Shown here piece by piece: positions 8,634-17,343 of a stretch of 64,000 nucleotides of DNA. Numbering within the stretch: position 1 is the first letter of the stretch; each line of letters starts with the position of its first letter. The DNA is from Kitasatospora papulosa. Lineage in GTDB: Bacteria; Actinomycetota; Actinomycetes; Streptomycetales; Streptomycetaceae. The stretch covers positions 85,831 through 149,830 of the forward strand of contig NZ_JNYQ01000016.1 in assembly GCF_000717245.1 (NCBI RefSeq), written 5' to 3'. The translations under genes and the position numbers were made by a program. The notes under the pieces were generated by a model. It ran no database searches. It saw only the letters and a list, made by a program, of their open reading frames with translations, and had not been told where the DNA came from.

Positions 8634-9620
8634 TCACTTCGCGGCGCGTGCCTCGGGGTGGCGCAGGCACCAGCCCTCCCAGGCCGACTCGACCATCTCG
8701 CGCATGTCGCGGAGCGCCGTCCAGCCCAGCTGCCCGGCCATCCGGTCGGCCGACGCCACCGCCCTGGCCGCGTCCCCGGGCCTCGGCGGATCGACCACGG
8801 GCTCCGTGCGCAGTCCGGTGACCTCACCCACGAGCTCGGCGAGACGGCGCACGGACACACCCTCGCCCCGGCCGATGTTCACGGTGAGGTCGCCGCCCTC
8901 CGGCGTCCCGTCCAGGTGCCGGGCCACCGCGAGGTGCGCCTCCGCCAGGTCGGCGACATGGATGTAGTCGCGTACGCAGGTGCCGTCCGGTGTCGGGTAG
9001 CCGTCCCCGAAGATCCGCGGTGCCTCGCCCCGTGTGAGCCGGTCGAAGAACATCGGGACGACGTTGAAGACCCCCGTGTCGGCCAGCTCCGGCTCGGCGG
9101 CCCCGGCCACGTTGAAGTACCGCAGACAGGCCGTGGAGATTCCGTGCGCCCGCCCCGCCGCGCGGACAAGCCACTCCCCGGCGAGCTTCGTCTCGCCGTA
9201 GGGGTTGATCGGCGCGCACGGCGTCTCCTCCGTGATGAGATCCACGTCCGGGACGCCGTACACCGCCGCCGACGAGGAGAAGAGGAAACGCTTCACACCG
9301 GCCGCGACCACGGCCTCCAGCAGTACGGCGAGGCCGGTCACGTTCTCCCGGTAGTAGAGCAGCGGCTTCTCGACGGACTCACCGACCTGCTTCTTCGCCG
9401 CGAGGTGCACCACCCCCGTGACGGCGTGCTCCGCCAGGACCCTGTCGAGGACCGCGCGGTCCGACGCGGATCCCCGTACCAGGGTGACCTCCGCGGGCAG
9501 CCGCCCCGCGATGCCCGTGGTCATGTCGTCGAGGACGACGACCCGCTCCCCGGCACCCGTCATGGCCTTCGCCACATGTGCCCCGATGTAACCGGCTCCG
9601 CCTGTGATCAACCACGTCAT
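8634..9620 (-). CDS. galE: UDP-glucose 4-epimerase
   Basis: This 328-aa extended short-chain dehydrogenase has the NAD-binding motif TGGAGYIGAHV at its N-terminus. It also has the SSSAAVYG segment and the catalytic YGETK (YxxxK). The C-terminal region GDGYPTPDGTCVRDYIHVADL is diagnostic of GalE, which interconverts UDP-glucose and UDP-galactose. The start at 9620 gives MTWLITGGAGYIG. It is divergent from the CDP-alcohol cluster, which carries a glycosyltransferase, so it could supply a sugar nucleotide for that pathway; this link is inferred from position only. Confidence 0.93.
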   Translation of the reverse strand: MTWLITGGAGYIGAHVAKAMTGAGERVVVLDDMTTGIAGRLPAEVTLVRGSASDRAVLDRVLAEHAVTGVVHLAAKKQVGESVEKPLLYYRENVTGLAVLLEAVVAAGVKRFLFSSSAAVYGVPDVDLITEETPCAPINPYGETKLAGEWLVRAAGRAHGISTACLRYFNVAGAAEPELADTGVFNVVPMFFDRLTRGEAPRIFGDGYPTPDGTCVRDYIHVADLAEAHLAVARHLDGTPEGGDLTVNIGRGEGVSVRRLAELVGEVTGLRTEPVVDPPRPGDAARAVASADRMAGQLGWTALRDMREMVESAWEGWCLRHPEARAAK

Positions 9621-9847
9621 GCCCGTCAGCTTATGCGCTGACCGGACGCGGTTTGTGGGGCGAGGTGTTGATCGACCATGATGATCGCGAACGGCGCCGC
9701 ATGGTGGCCGATTCGCCCGAACGGAGCACAAACGGGTGATGAACTCGGTCTTCCGTTCATCCGATAGCCTCAGCCGACGTGCCGCCGGCCCACCCACGGG
9801 CCGCTGTGCCGCGCGCCCTTCCCGTCAGCACCAAGGAGTGAGTTCGT

Positions 9848-11686
9848 CTGTCGACCGCCATCCTCACCGGTGCACCGGTACCCGGCTCGTCGCTCGAGGA
9901 CGATCTGAGGTCACTCGGTTTTGACGTGACTGCCGCAGCCGACGCCGGCGAGGCCGCGGAGCTGCTCGCCGCAGTCCCCGCGGGCAGGCGCGTCGCGCTG
10001 GTGGACCCACGCTTCATCGGGCACGTCCACGCCCTCAGGCTCGGACTGACCGATCCCCGTTTCGCCGCCGCGTCGATCCCCGGAGCGCTCACCGCGCAGC
10101 CCGAGGCCCGGCCGGCGCTGCTCCGTGCCCTGCGGCGCGCCGTGACCGCCGGCGGCGCGGGAGCCCCCGTCGCGTCGTCCGGTACCGACGCCGTCGCCGT
10201 AGCCGAGGACCGCACGGTCCCCGGCCGGCTGGCTGACGCGCTGGACGCGGAGGGCACCGCGGTGCAGCGCCCCGAACTCGGCTCGCTCACGGCCTCGGTT
10301 CCGGACCGCCCGGAGGAGCGGAACACCGCCCGGGCCGCCGTGGCCGCCGTCGACGACGAGGCCGTACGGCTGCGCAGCGCGGTGAAGGCCCATGACGGCT
10401 TCTTCACCACCTACTTCATCAGCCCGTACTCCCGCTACATCGCCCGCTGGTGCGCGCGCCGGGGACTCACCCCGAACCAGGTCACCACGGCCTCGCTCGT
10501 CACGGCGCTGATCGCGGCGGGCAGTGCGGCGACCGGCACCCGCGGCGGCTACGTCGCGGCCGGGGTGCTCCTGCTCCTCTCCTTCGTCCTGGACTGCACC
10601 GACGGGCAGCTCGCCCGGTACTCCCTGCAGTACTCGACGATGGGCGCCTGGCTGGACGCCACCTTCGACCGGGCCAAGGAGTACGCGTACTACGCCGGCC
10701 TGGCCCTCGGCGCCGCCCGCACCGGCGACGACGTATGGGTCCTGGCGCTCGGCGCGATGGTGCTCCAGGCGTGTCGCCACGTCGTCGACTTCTCGTTCAA
10801 CGAGGCCAACCACGACGCGGTGTCCAACACGAGTCCCACCGCCGCGCTCTCCGACAAGCTCGACAGCGTCGGCTGGACGGTCTGGCTGCGCCGGATGATA
10901 GTCCTGCCCATCGGCGAACGCTGGGCCATGATCGCGGTGCTCACCGCCGTGACCGCGCCCCGGATCGTCTTCTACGCCCTGCTCGTCGGCTGTGCCCTGG
11001 CCGCCTGCTACACCACGGCGGGCCGGCTGCTGCGCTCGCTGACCCGCAAGGCGCAGCGCACCGACCGCGCCGCCCGGGCGCTGGCCGACCTCGCCGACTC
11101 GGGGCCGCTCGCCCAGGCCGTCGCCGCGGCGGTCCGGCGCCCCGGCGGTGGCTTCACCGCCCCGCTCCTCGCGTTCGTCGGAGCGCTGGTGATGGTGGGC
11201 GCGGCGGTCTTCACCCCGTACGGGGGCTGGTCCGCCGTGGGCGCCGCAGCGGTCTACGCGGTGCTCTCCGGGCTGGCCGTCTCGCGGCCGCTCAAGGGCG
11301 CCCTGGACTGGCTGGTCCCGCCGGTCTTCCGGGCCGCCGAGTACTGCACGATCCTGGTGCTGGCCGCCCGCAGTGACGTGCCGCACGCCGTTCCCGCGGC
11401 CTTCGGGCTGGTTTCGGCCGTCGCCTACCATCACTACGACACGGTGTACCGCATCCGGGGCGGCACCGGAGCGCCGCCCGGGTGGCTGGTGCGCGTCATC
11501 GGCGGACACGAGGGCCGGACCCTCGTCGTGGCCGTGCTCGCCGCCCTGCTGACCCATGGTTCAGGTTTCACCACGGCCCTCACCGCACTGGCGGCCGCCG
11601 TGGCTCTGGTGGTGCTCGTGGAGTCCATCCGCTTCTGGGTGTCCTCCTCGGCCCCCGCCGTACACGACGAAGGAGAACTCGCATGA
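9848..11686 (+). CDS. CDP-alcohol phosphatidyltransferase with DUF5941 C-terminal region
   Basis: A protein of about 612 aa has three parts: an N-terminal soluble domain (about 1-165), a CDP-alcohol phosphatidyltransferase domain, and a C-terminal polytopic DUF5941 region. The CDP-OH motif is complete: D249-x2-DG-x2-AR, then x8-G-x3-D270-x3-D274. The enzyme should join an alcohol acceptor to a CDP-activated alcohol at the membrane. The start is unusual. The only start-like codon after the in-frame stop at 9839-9841 and close to the AAGGAG at 9833-9838 is CTG 9848 (9-nt spacing), giving STAILTGAPVPGSSLEDD. A conventional GTG occurs only at 9926 and would lose 26 residues. It overlaps the next gene by ATGA. 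Confidence 0.85.
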   Translation: MSTAILTGAPVPGSSLEDDLRSLGFDVTAAADAGEAAELLAAVPAGRRVALVDPRFIGHVHALRLGLTDPRFAAASIPGALTAQPEARPALLRALRRAVTAGGAGAPVASSGTDAVAVAEDRTVPGRLADALDAEGTAVQRPELGSLTASVPDRPEERNTARAAVAAVDDEAVRLRSAVKAHDGFFTTYFISPYSRYIARWCARRGLTPNQVTTASLVTALIAAGSAATGTRGGYVAAGVLLLLSFVLDCTDGQLARYSLQYSTMGAWLDATFDRAKEYAYYAGLALGAARTGDDVWVLALGAMVLQACRHVVDFSFNEANHDAVSNTSPTAALSDKLDSVGWTVWLRRMIVLPIGERWAMIAVLTAVTAPRIVFYALLVGCALAACYTTAGRLLRSLTRKAQRTDRAARALADLADSGPLAQAVAAAVRRPGGGFTAPLLAFVGALVMVGAAVFTPYGGWSAVGAAAVYAVLSGLAVSRPLKGALDWLVPPVFRAAEYCTILVLAARSDVPHAVPAAFGLVSAVAYHHYDTVYRIRGGTGAPPGWLVRVIGGHEGRTLVVAVLAALLTHGSGFTTALTALAAAVALVVLVESIRFWVSSSAPAVHDEGELA

Positions 11687-12420
11687 TCGGCCTCGTACTG
11701 GCTGCCGGTGCCGGACGCCGTCTGCGTCCCTACACGGACACGCTGCCCAAGGCCCTGGTGCCGGTGGACGGCGAGAAGACGGTCCTCGACCTGACGCTGG
11801 CCAACTTCGCGGCGGTCGGGCTCACCGAGGTCGCGGTCGTCGTCGGCTACCGCAAGGAGGCGGTCTACGCCCGCAAGGCCGAGTTCGAGGCCACGTACGG
11901 CGTGACTCTGACGCTGATCGACAACGACAAGGCAGAGGAGTGGAACAACGCCTACTCCCTCTGGTGCGCGCGTGAGGTCCTGAAGAAGGGCGTCATCCTC
12001 GCCAACGGCGACACCGTCCACCCGGTCTCCGTCGAGAAGACGCTCCTGGACGCCCGCGGTGAGGGCCGGAAGATCATTCTCGCCCTCGACACGGTGAAGA
12101 ACCTCGCCGACGAGGAGATGAAGGTCATCACCGAGGACGGCAAGGGCGTCCGGCGGATCACCAAGCTGATGGACCCGGCCACCGCCACCGGCGAGTACAT
12201 CGGCGTCACGCTGATCGAGCCGGAGGCCGCCGAGGAGCTCGCCGACGCCCTGAGGACCACCTTCGAGCGCGACCCCGACCTCTACTACGAGGACGGCTAC
12301 CAGGAGCTCGTGAACCGCGGCTTCACCGTCGACGTGGCGCCCATCGGCGAGGTGACGTGGGTCGAGATCGACAACCACGACGACCTCGCCCGCGGCAGGG
12401 AGATCGCGTGCCGGTACTGA
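11683..12420 (+). CDS. Nucleotidyltransferase, phosphocholine cytidylyltransferase (LicC)-like
   Basis: This 245-aa NTP-transferase-fold protein has the signature LAAGAGRRLRPYTDTLPKAL. The VVVGYRKE, WNNAYSLWCAR and LANGDTV segments are usual for LicC-type cytidylyltransferases. It probably makes a CDP-activated phospho-alcohol, the substrate class needed by the two CDP-alcohol transferases flanking it. The true alcohol (choline, glycerol, inositol or other) cannot be deduced. The ATG at 11683 overlaps the previous stop (ATGA), and the 3' end overlaps the next gene by 13 bp, so translation is coupled. Confidence 0.85.
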   Translation: MIGLVLAAGAGRRLRPYTDTLPKALVPVDGEKTVLDLTLANFAAVGLTEVAVVVGYRKEAVYARKAEFEATYGVTLTLIDNDKAEEWNNAYSLWCAREVLKKGVILANGDTVHPVSVEKTLLDARGEGRKIILALDTVKNLADEEMKVITEDGKGVRRITKLMDPATATGEYIGVTLIEPEAAEELADALRTTFERDPDLYYEDGYQELVNRGFTVDVAPIGEVTWVEIDNHDDLARGREIACRY

Positions 12421-13469
12421 CCCGCCTCATCCCGTCCCCGGTCGTCGTCGACATCCGGCGCGGCGCGATGGACGATCTGGCCGGTCTCCTCGCCGACCAG
12501 CGGATCTCCGCCTCGGGCAAGCTCGCCATCGCGATCAGCGGTGGTTCAGGGCGCGCCCTGCGGGAGAGGCTCGCCCCGGTGCTGCCGGGGGCCGACTGGT
12601 ACCCGGTCACCGACGGCACGATCGACTCGGCCGTGCGGCTCGCCGACGAGATCAAGGGCAACCGCTACGACGCCGTGGTCGGCCTCGGCGGCGGCAAGAT
12701 CATCGACGTGGCGAAGTACGCCGCGGCGCGCGTGGGCATGCCCATGGTGGCCGTCGCGACGAATCTGTCGCACGACGGACTCTGCTCCCCGGTCGCGACC
12801 CTCGACAACGACAACGGGCGGGGCTCGTACGGCGTCCCCACCCCGATCGCCGTGGTCATCGACCTCGACGTGATCCGTGAGGCGCCCGCGCGCTACGTGC
12901 GCTCCGGCGTCGGCGACGCGGTCTCCAACATCTCCTGCGTCGCCGACTGGGAGCTCGCCCACGAGATCCGCCGCGAGGACATCGACGGACTCGCGGCGGC
13001 GATGGCCCGGCAGGCCGGCGAGGCGGTGCTGCGCCATCCCGGAGGGGTCGGCGACGACGCCTTCCTCAAGGTCCTCGCCGAGGGGCTGGTCCTCACCGGC
13101 ATCTCGATGTCGATCGCCGGGGACTCCCGGCCCGCGTCGGGTGCCTGCCACGAGATCAACCACGCCTTCGACCTGCTGTACCCGAAGCGCGCGGCCAGCC
13201 ACGGTGAGCAGGTCGGCCTCGGCGCCTGTTTCGCCATGCACCTGAGGGGCGCCCACGAGGAGTCCGCCCAGATGGCTGCCGTGCTGCGGCGCCACGGGCT
13301 GCCCGTGCTGCCCGACGAGATCGGCTTCACCGCCGATGAGTTCGTGCGGGCGGTCGACTACGCCCCGCAGACGCGCCCGGGGCGCTTCACGATCCTGGAA
13401 CACCTCAACCTCTCCACCGACCAGATCAGGGACGCGTACGCCGACTATGCAAAAGCCATCCATAGCTGA
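12408..13469 (+). CDS. Iron-containing alcohol dehydrogenase, sn-glycerol-1-phosphate dehydrogenase-like
   Basis: This 353-aa protein of the Fe-ADH_2/AraM-EgsA group has the nucleotide-binding segment VVGLGGGKIIDVAKYAA and NLSHDGLCSPVA. The metal-ligand regions are ACHEINHAFD and ASHGEQVGLG. Relatives reduce dihydroxyacetone phosphate to sn-glycerol-1-phosphate, the archaeal-type enantiomer. GTG 12408 lies inside the preceding gene (13-bp overlap) with a purine-rich GGCAGGGAG before it. With the cytidylyltransferase and CDP-alcohol transferases around it, a CDP-glycerol-type or related pathway is plausible. The stereochemistry and substrate are inferred from family only. Confidence 0.85.
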   Translation: MPVLTRLIPSPVVVDIRRGAMDDLAGLLADQRISASGKLAIAISGGSGRALRERLAPVLPGADWYPVTDGTIDSAVRLADEIKGNRYDAVVGLGGGKIIDVAKYAAARVGMPMVAVATNLSHDGLCSPVATLDNDNGRGSYGVPTPIAVVIDLDVIREAPARYVRSGVGDAVSNISCVADWELAHEIRREDIDGLAAAMARQAGEAVLRHPGGVGDDAFLKVLAEGLVLTGISMSIAGDSRPASGACHEINHAFDLLYPKRAASHGEQVGLGACFAMHLRGAHEESAQMAAVLRRHGLPVLPDEIGFTADEFVRAVDYAPQTRPGRFTILEHLNLSTDQIRDAYADYAKAIHS

Positions 13470-14226
13470 ACTCCGTCCGGTCGTGCACCCTCCGGGTGTG
13501 AAGGACCGGCGCAGCGGCGAGCACTGGGCGGGTCGGCTCTACATGCGCGAGGTCTCGCTGCGCATCACCCGGCGCCTGGTGACCACCAAGGTCACGCCCA
13601 ACCAGCTGACCTACGTGATGACCGTCGCCGGCGTGCTCGCGGCTCCGGCTCTTCTGGTCCCGGGCATCCCGGGGGCGCTGCTCGGCGTGGTCGCGGTCCA
13701 GCTCTACCTGCTCTTCGACTGCGTCGACGGCGAGGTGGCCCGGTGGAAGAAGCAGTACTCCCTGGGCGGTGTCTACCTGGACCGGGTGGCCGCCTACCTC
13801 TGCGACGCGGCGGTCCTGGTCGGCTTCGGCCTGCGTGCCGCGGACCTGTGGGGCCCCGGGCGCATCGACTGGCTGTGGGCCTTCCTGGGCACGCTCGCCG
13901 CGCTGGGCGCCATCCTCATCAAGGCCGAGACCGACCTCGTCGGCGTCGCGCGCCACCAGGGCGGACTGCCGCCCGTCAAGGAGGCCGCGTCCGAGCCGCG
14001 CTCCTCCGGCATGGCGCTGGCCCGCCGGGCGGCGGGCGCGCTCAAGTTCCACCGGCTGATCCTCGGCATCGAGGCGTCGTTCGTCATCCTGCTGGTGGCC
14101 GTGCTTGACACCGTCAGGGACGACTTCTTCTTCAGCCGTCTCGCGGTCGCGGTCATGGCCGGTATCGCCCTCCTCCAGACCGTCCTGCACCTGGTGTCGA
14201 TCCTGGCTTCCAGCAGGCTGAAGTGA
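13447..14226 (+). CDS. CDP-alcohol phosphatidyltransferase family protein (second copy)
   Basis: This 259-aa membrane protein has about six hydrophobic segments. The CDP-OH motif begins D91-C-V-D94-G-E-V-A-R99, then G108 and D112. The position of the last conserved Asp, usually the catalytic base, is Ala116 (DRVAA). It is therefore either adapted to a different chemistry or dependent on another residue. It overlaps the preceding dehydrogenase by 23 bp and the following glycosyltransferase by GTGA, so all are coupled. It shares only the transferase domain with the larger enzyme at the head of the cluster. Confidence 0.85.
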   Translation: MQKPSIAELRPVVHPPGVKDRRSGEHWAGRLYMREVSLRITRRLVTTKVTPNQLTYVMTVAGVLAAPALLVPGIPGALLGVVAVQLYLLFDCVDGEVARWKKQYSLGGVYLDRVAAYLCDAAVLVGFGLRAADLWGPGRIDWLWAFLGTLAALGAILIKAETDLVGVARHQGGLPPVKEAASEPRSSGMALARRAAGALKFHRLILGIEASFVILLVAVLDTVRDDFFFSRLAVAVMAGIALLQTVLHLVSILASSRLK

Positions 14227-15107
14227 GCTCTCCCATGAAACTCGGCGCGGTCATCATCACCATGGGCAACCGCCCCGACGAACTCCGCGCCCTCCTCGAT
14301 TCGGTCGCCGGGCAGGACGGCGACCGGATCGAGGTGGTCGTCGTCGGCAACGGCGCCCCGGTCCCCGACGTCCCCGCGGGCGTACGGACCGTCGAGCTGC
14401 CCGAGAATCTGGGTATTCCGGGCGGCCGCAACGTCGGCATCGAGGCCTTCGGCCCGTCCGGTGCCGATGTGGACGCCCTGCTCTTCCTCGACGACGACGG
14501 GCACCTGCCGAACACCGACACCGCCGAGCTCTGCCGGCAGGCGTTCGAGGCGGACCCCAGGCTCGGCATCGTCACCTTCCGCATCGCGGACCCGGACACC
14601 GGTGTCACCCAGCGGCGGCACGTGCCGCGGCTGCGTGCCTCCGACCCGATGCGTTCGTCCCGCGTCACGACGTTCCTGGGCGGTGCGAACGCCGTCCGCA
14701 GCCAGGTGATCGCCGAGGCCGGCCCGCTTCCCGGCGAGTTCTTCTACGCCCACGAGGAGACCGACCTCGCCTGGCGTGCCCTGGACGCCGGCTGGCAGAT
14801 CGAGTACCGGGCGGACATGGTGCTCAACCACCCCACCACCGCCCCCTCACGGCACGCGGTCTACCACCGCATGGTGGCCCGGAACCGCGTCTGGCTCGCC
14901 CGCCGGAACCTGCCCGCGCCGCTGGTCCCCGTGTACGTCGGGGTCTGGCTGCTCCTCACCCTGGTCCGACGGCCCTCCCTGCCCGCTCTCAAGGCATGGT
15001 TCGGAGGGTTCCGGGAAGGCTGGACCACGCCCTGCGGACCCCGGCGCCCCATGCGGTGGCGTACGGTGTGGCGGCTGACCAGGCTGGGCCGGCCGCCGGT
15101 GATCTGA
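14223..15107 (+). CDS. Glycosyltransferase family 2 protein
   Basis: This 294-aa GT2 (GT-A fold) protein starts with AVIITMGNRPDELRALLDSV. It carries NLGIPGGRNVGIEAFG, the DxD-like LLFLDDDGHLP metal site, and the acceptor-region motif FFYAHEETDLAWRALDAGW. It should transfer a sugar from a nucleotide sugar to the product of this cluster. GTG 14223 overlaps the preceding stop (GTGA); ATG 14235 is an alternative. It is the last gene before a 107-bp gap and the ABC exporter pair. Confidence 0.88.
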   Translation: MSSPMKLGAVIITMGNRPDELRALLDSVAGQDGDRIEVVVVGNGAPVPDVPAGVRTVELPENLGIPGGRNVGIEAFGPSGADVDALLFLDDDGHLPNTDTAELCRQAFEADPRLGIVTFRIADPDTGVTQRRHVPRLRASDPMRSSRVTTFLGGANAVRSQVIAEAGPLPGEFFYAHEETDLAWRALDAGWQIEYRADMVLNHPTTAPSRHAVYHRMVARNRVWLARRNLPAPLVPVYVGVWLLLTLVRRPSLPALKAWFGGFREGWTTPCGPRRPMRWRTVWRLTRLGRPPVI

Positions 15108-15214
15108 GAGGCTCTCCTCTGAGACCATGAGCCGTATTCATTCGTACGGGGACCCTGTCCGCCTTGGCCGCGCCCGCGACCGGCTGCGCATTGTGAAGAC
15201 GAGAGTTCTTAACT

Positions 15215-16144
15215 GTGAGTGACACGACCCACGACGGCGGAGTTGCCCTGAGCAGCCCGCCGTCCGCCGACGAGGTCCTGAGCGCGAGCCGGCTGGCCGA
15301 GAAGTACGGCTTGACGGTGAGCGGGGCCCGGCCCGGGCTGTTCGCGTACGTCCGGCAGCTCTGGGGCCGCCGGCACTTCATCCTGGCGTTCTCGAGGGCG
15401 AAGCTGACCGCGCAGTACAGCCAGGCCAAGCTCGGCCAGCTGTGGCAGGTGGCGACACCGCTGCTGAACGCCATGGTCTACTTCCTGATCTTCGGCCTGA
15501 TCCTGGGCACCAACCGGGGGATGAGCCAGGAGGTCTTCATCCCCTTCCTGGTGACCGGGGTCTTCGTCTTCACCTTCACCCAGAGCTCGGTCATGGCGGG
15601 GGTGCGGTCCATCTCCGGCAACATCGGCCTGGTCCGGGCGCTCCACTTCCCCCGGGCCTCGCTGCCCGTCTCGTTCTCGCTCCAGCAGCTCCAGCAGCTG
15701 CTGTACTCGATGATCGTGCTGTTCGCCGTGGCGGTGGGCTTCGGCAGCTACCCGTCGCTGTCCTGGCTGCTCATCCTCCCGGCGCTGGCGCTGCAGTTCC
15801 TGTTCAACACCGGCCTGGCGCTCGTCATGGCCCGGCTGGGCAGCAAGACCCCCGACCTCGCCCAGCTGATGCCGTTCATCATGCGCACCTGGATGTACGG
15901 CTCGGGCGTCATGTTCTCCATCCCGGTGATGCTGGAGGGCAAGCCGGCGTGGATCGCGGACGTGCTGCAGTACAACCCGGCGGCCATCTACATGGACCTG
16001 GTCCGCTTCGCACTGATCGACGGCTACGGCTCCGAGAACCTGCCGCAGCACGTCTGGGCCGTCGGGCTCGCCTGGGCGCTCGTGGTGGGCGTCGTGGGCT
16101 TCGTGTACTTCTGGAAGGCAGAGGAACGGTACGGCCGTGGCTGA
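15215..16144 (+). CDS. ABC-2 type transporter permease (Wzm/TagG-like)
   Basis: This 309-aa membrane protein has a cytoplasmic N-terminus and about six transmembrane segments in ABC-2 arrangement, including LLNAMVYFLIFGLILGTNRG, FIPFLVTGVFVFTFTQ and SWLLILPALALQFLFNTG. This is the permease class that exports polysaccharides and teichoic acids. It partners the ATPase gene that overlaps its last 8 bp. It follows the CDP-alcohol/glycosyltransferase genes, so it probably exports their product. GTG 15215 starts SDTTHDGGV. Confidence 0.9.
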   Translation: MSDTTHDGGVALSSPPSADEVLSASRLAEKYGLTVSGARPGLFAYVRQLWGRRHFILAFSRAKLTAQYSQAKLGQLWQVATPLLNAMVYFLIFGLILGTNRGMSQEVFIPFLVTGVFVFTFTQSSVMAGVRSISGNIGLVRALHFPRASLPVSFSLQQLQQLLYSMIVLFAVAVGFGSYPSLSWLLILPALALQFLFNTGLALVMARLGSKTPDLAQLMPFIMRTWMYGSGVMFSIPVMLEGKPAWIADVLQYNPAAIYMDLVRFALIDGYGSENLPQHVWAVGLAWALVVGVVGFVYFWKAEERYGRG

Positions 16145-16922
16145 GGAAACGTCCCAGGGGCACATCCCCACCGTGATCGCGGACGACGTGCACATCGTGT
16201 ACCGGGTCAACGGCACGGGCGGAGGCAAGGGGAGCGCCACCGCGGCGCTGAGCCGGATCATGCGCCGGGGCAAGGGCGAGCCGCGCGGTGTGCGCAAGGT
16301 GCACGCGGTGCGGGGTGTCTCCTTCACCGCCTACCGCGGCCAGGCCATCGGCCTCATCGGTACCAACGGCTCCGGCAAGTCCACCCTGCTGCGGGCCATC
16401 GCCGGCCTGCTGCCGACCGAGCAGGGCAAGGTGTACACCGACGGCCAGCCCTCGCTGCTCGGTGTGAACGCGGCCCTGATGAGCGACCTGACCGGGGAGC
16501 GCAACGTCGTGCTCGGCGGCCTGGCGATGGGGATGAGCCGCGAGGAGATCCGCGTGCGCTACCAGGACATCGTGGACTTCTCGGGGATCAACGAGAAGGG
16601 CGACTTCATCACGCTGCCGATGCGGACGTACTCGTCCGGCATGGCCGCCCGGCTGCGCTTCTCGATCGCGGCCGCCAAGAACCACGACGTCCTCATGATC
16701 GACGAGGCTCTGGCCACCGGGGACCGGAAGTTCCGGGTGAGATCCGAGGAGCGGATCCGCGAGCTCCGCAAGGAGGCGGGCACCGTCTTCCTGGTCAGCC
16801 ACAACAACAAGACCATCAGGGACACCTGTGACCGGGTGCTGTGGCTGGAGAAGGGCGAGCTCCTGATGGACGGCCCCACCGAAGAGGTGCTGAAGGCCTA
16901 CGAACGGGAGACGGGCAAGTAG
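16137..16922 (+). CDS. ABC transporter ATP-binding protein (Wzt/TagH-like)
   Basis: This 261-aa ATPase has Walker A GTNGSGKST and the polysaccharide-export signature YSSGMAARLRFS in place of the usual LSGGQ. Walker B is VLMIDEALATGD and the H-loop is LVSHNNKT. These variations are typical of the Wzt/TagH family that powers O-antigen or teichoic-acid export. It overlaps the permease gene and is followed by a strong hairpin terminator, marking the end of the cluster. Confidence 0.92.
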   Translation: MAEETSQGHIPTVIADDVHIVYRVNGTGGGKGSATAALSRIMRRGKGEPRGVRKVHAVRGVSFTAYRGQAIGLIGTNGSGKSTLLRAIAGLLPTEQGKVYTDGQPSLLGVNAALMSDLTGERNVVLGGLAMGMSREEIRVRYQDIVDFSGINEKGDFITLPMRTYSSGMAARLRFSIAAAKNHDVLMIDEALATGDRKFRVRSEERIRELRKEAGTVFLVSHNNKTIRDTCDRVLWLEKGELLMDGPTEEVLKAYERETGK

Positions 16923-16936
16923 CCGTCGACATCCGT

Positions 16937-16963
16937 GGCCCCCGCCGGAGCACGGCGGGGGCC
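16937..16963 (+). terminator. Terminator of the CDP-alcohol/ABC cluster
   Basis: A perfect 11-bp GC stem (16937-16947 with 16953-16963) with a 5-nt loop lies 14 bp after the ATPase stop. The rest of the 417-bp gap up to hpnC (17340) shows no other gene apart from the short ORF at 17272 and presumably holds the hopanoid promoter. Confidence 0.8.
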
Positions 16964-17271
16964 CTCGTGGGTCGGGCGTCGGCCGAGGTCCGCACGGCCG
17001 CAGGCGCTCCGGCGCGGATCTCCTCCCGGCGGATGACGTCAACTGCTCGGTGTCCGGTAAAGGTTGAAGGAGACCGAGGGGTCGCGCGGGAGGGCACCGC
17101 ACCCCGGCGCGGCTCTGTGAGCTGTACAACGTAAGCTGTAACGGTGCTGATTCGCGGCAATGTGGGGCGTATGCCCCCGGCGCATCGCCCGTTGTGAGCA
17201 TGTCGCACTCGGCCGGACGAGCGGCGTGTCCGAAAAGGGATGTTTTGGGTCAGCAGTGTAGAACGGGAGAT

Positions 17272-17343
17272 ATGACGGCAATGATGGAAAATCTCCAGCT
17301 CCGACGTGGTTTCGCCGTCCCCACGTCGGGTGGTACGCAGTGA
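17272..17343 (+). CDS. Possible leader peptide ahead of hpnC
   Basis: This 23-codon ORF starts MTAMMENLQLRRGFAVP. Its ATG follows a purine-rich GGGAGA at close spacing (2 nt), and its TGA overlaps the hpnC GTG start (GTGA). Such an arrangement would couple hpnC translation to the small ORF. There is no homology I can recognise and the ORF is short enough to be chance. It is recorded because the overlap matches the coupling pattern used through the rest of this operon. Confidence 0.3.
   Translation: MTAMMENLQLRRGFAVPTSGGTQ

Noticed and set aside
7179..9641. An 820-codon plus-strand frame opposite idi, the CDF gene and galE
   Set aside because: It spans three well-defined opposite-strand genes and their terminators; no homology features.
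9838..9924. GTG at 9838 as start of the DUF5941 gene
   Set aside because: It is in another reading frame, which stops at 9922-9924, and overlaps the Shine-Dalgarno itself.
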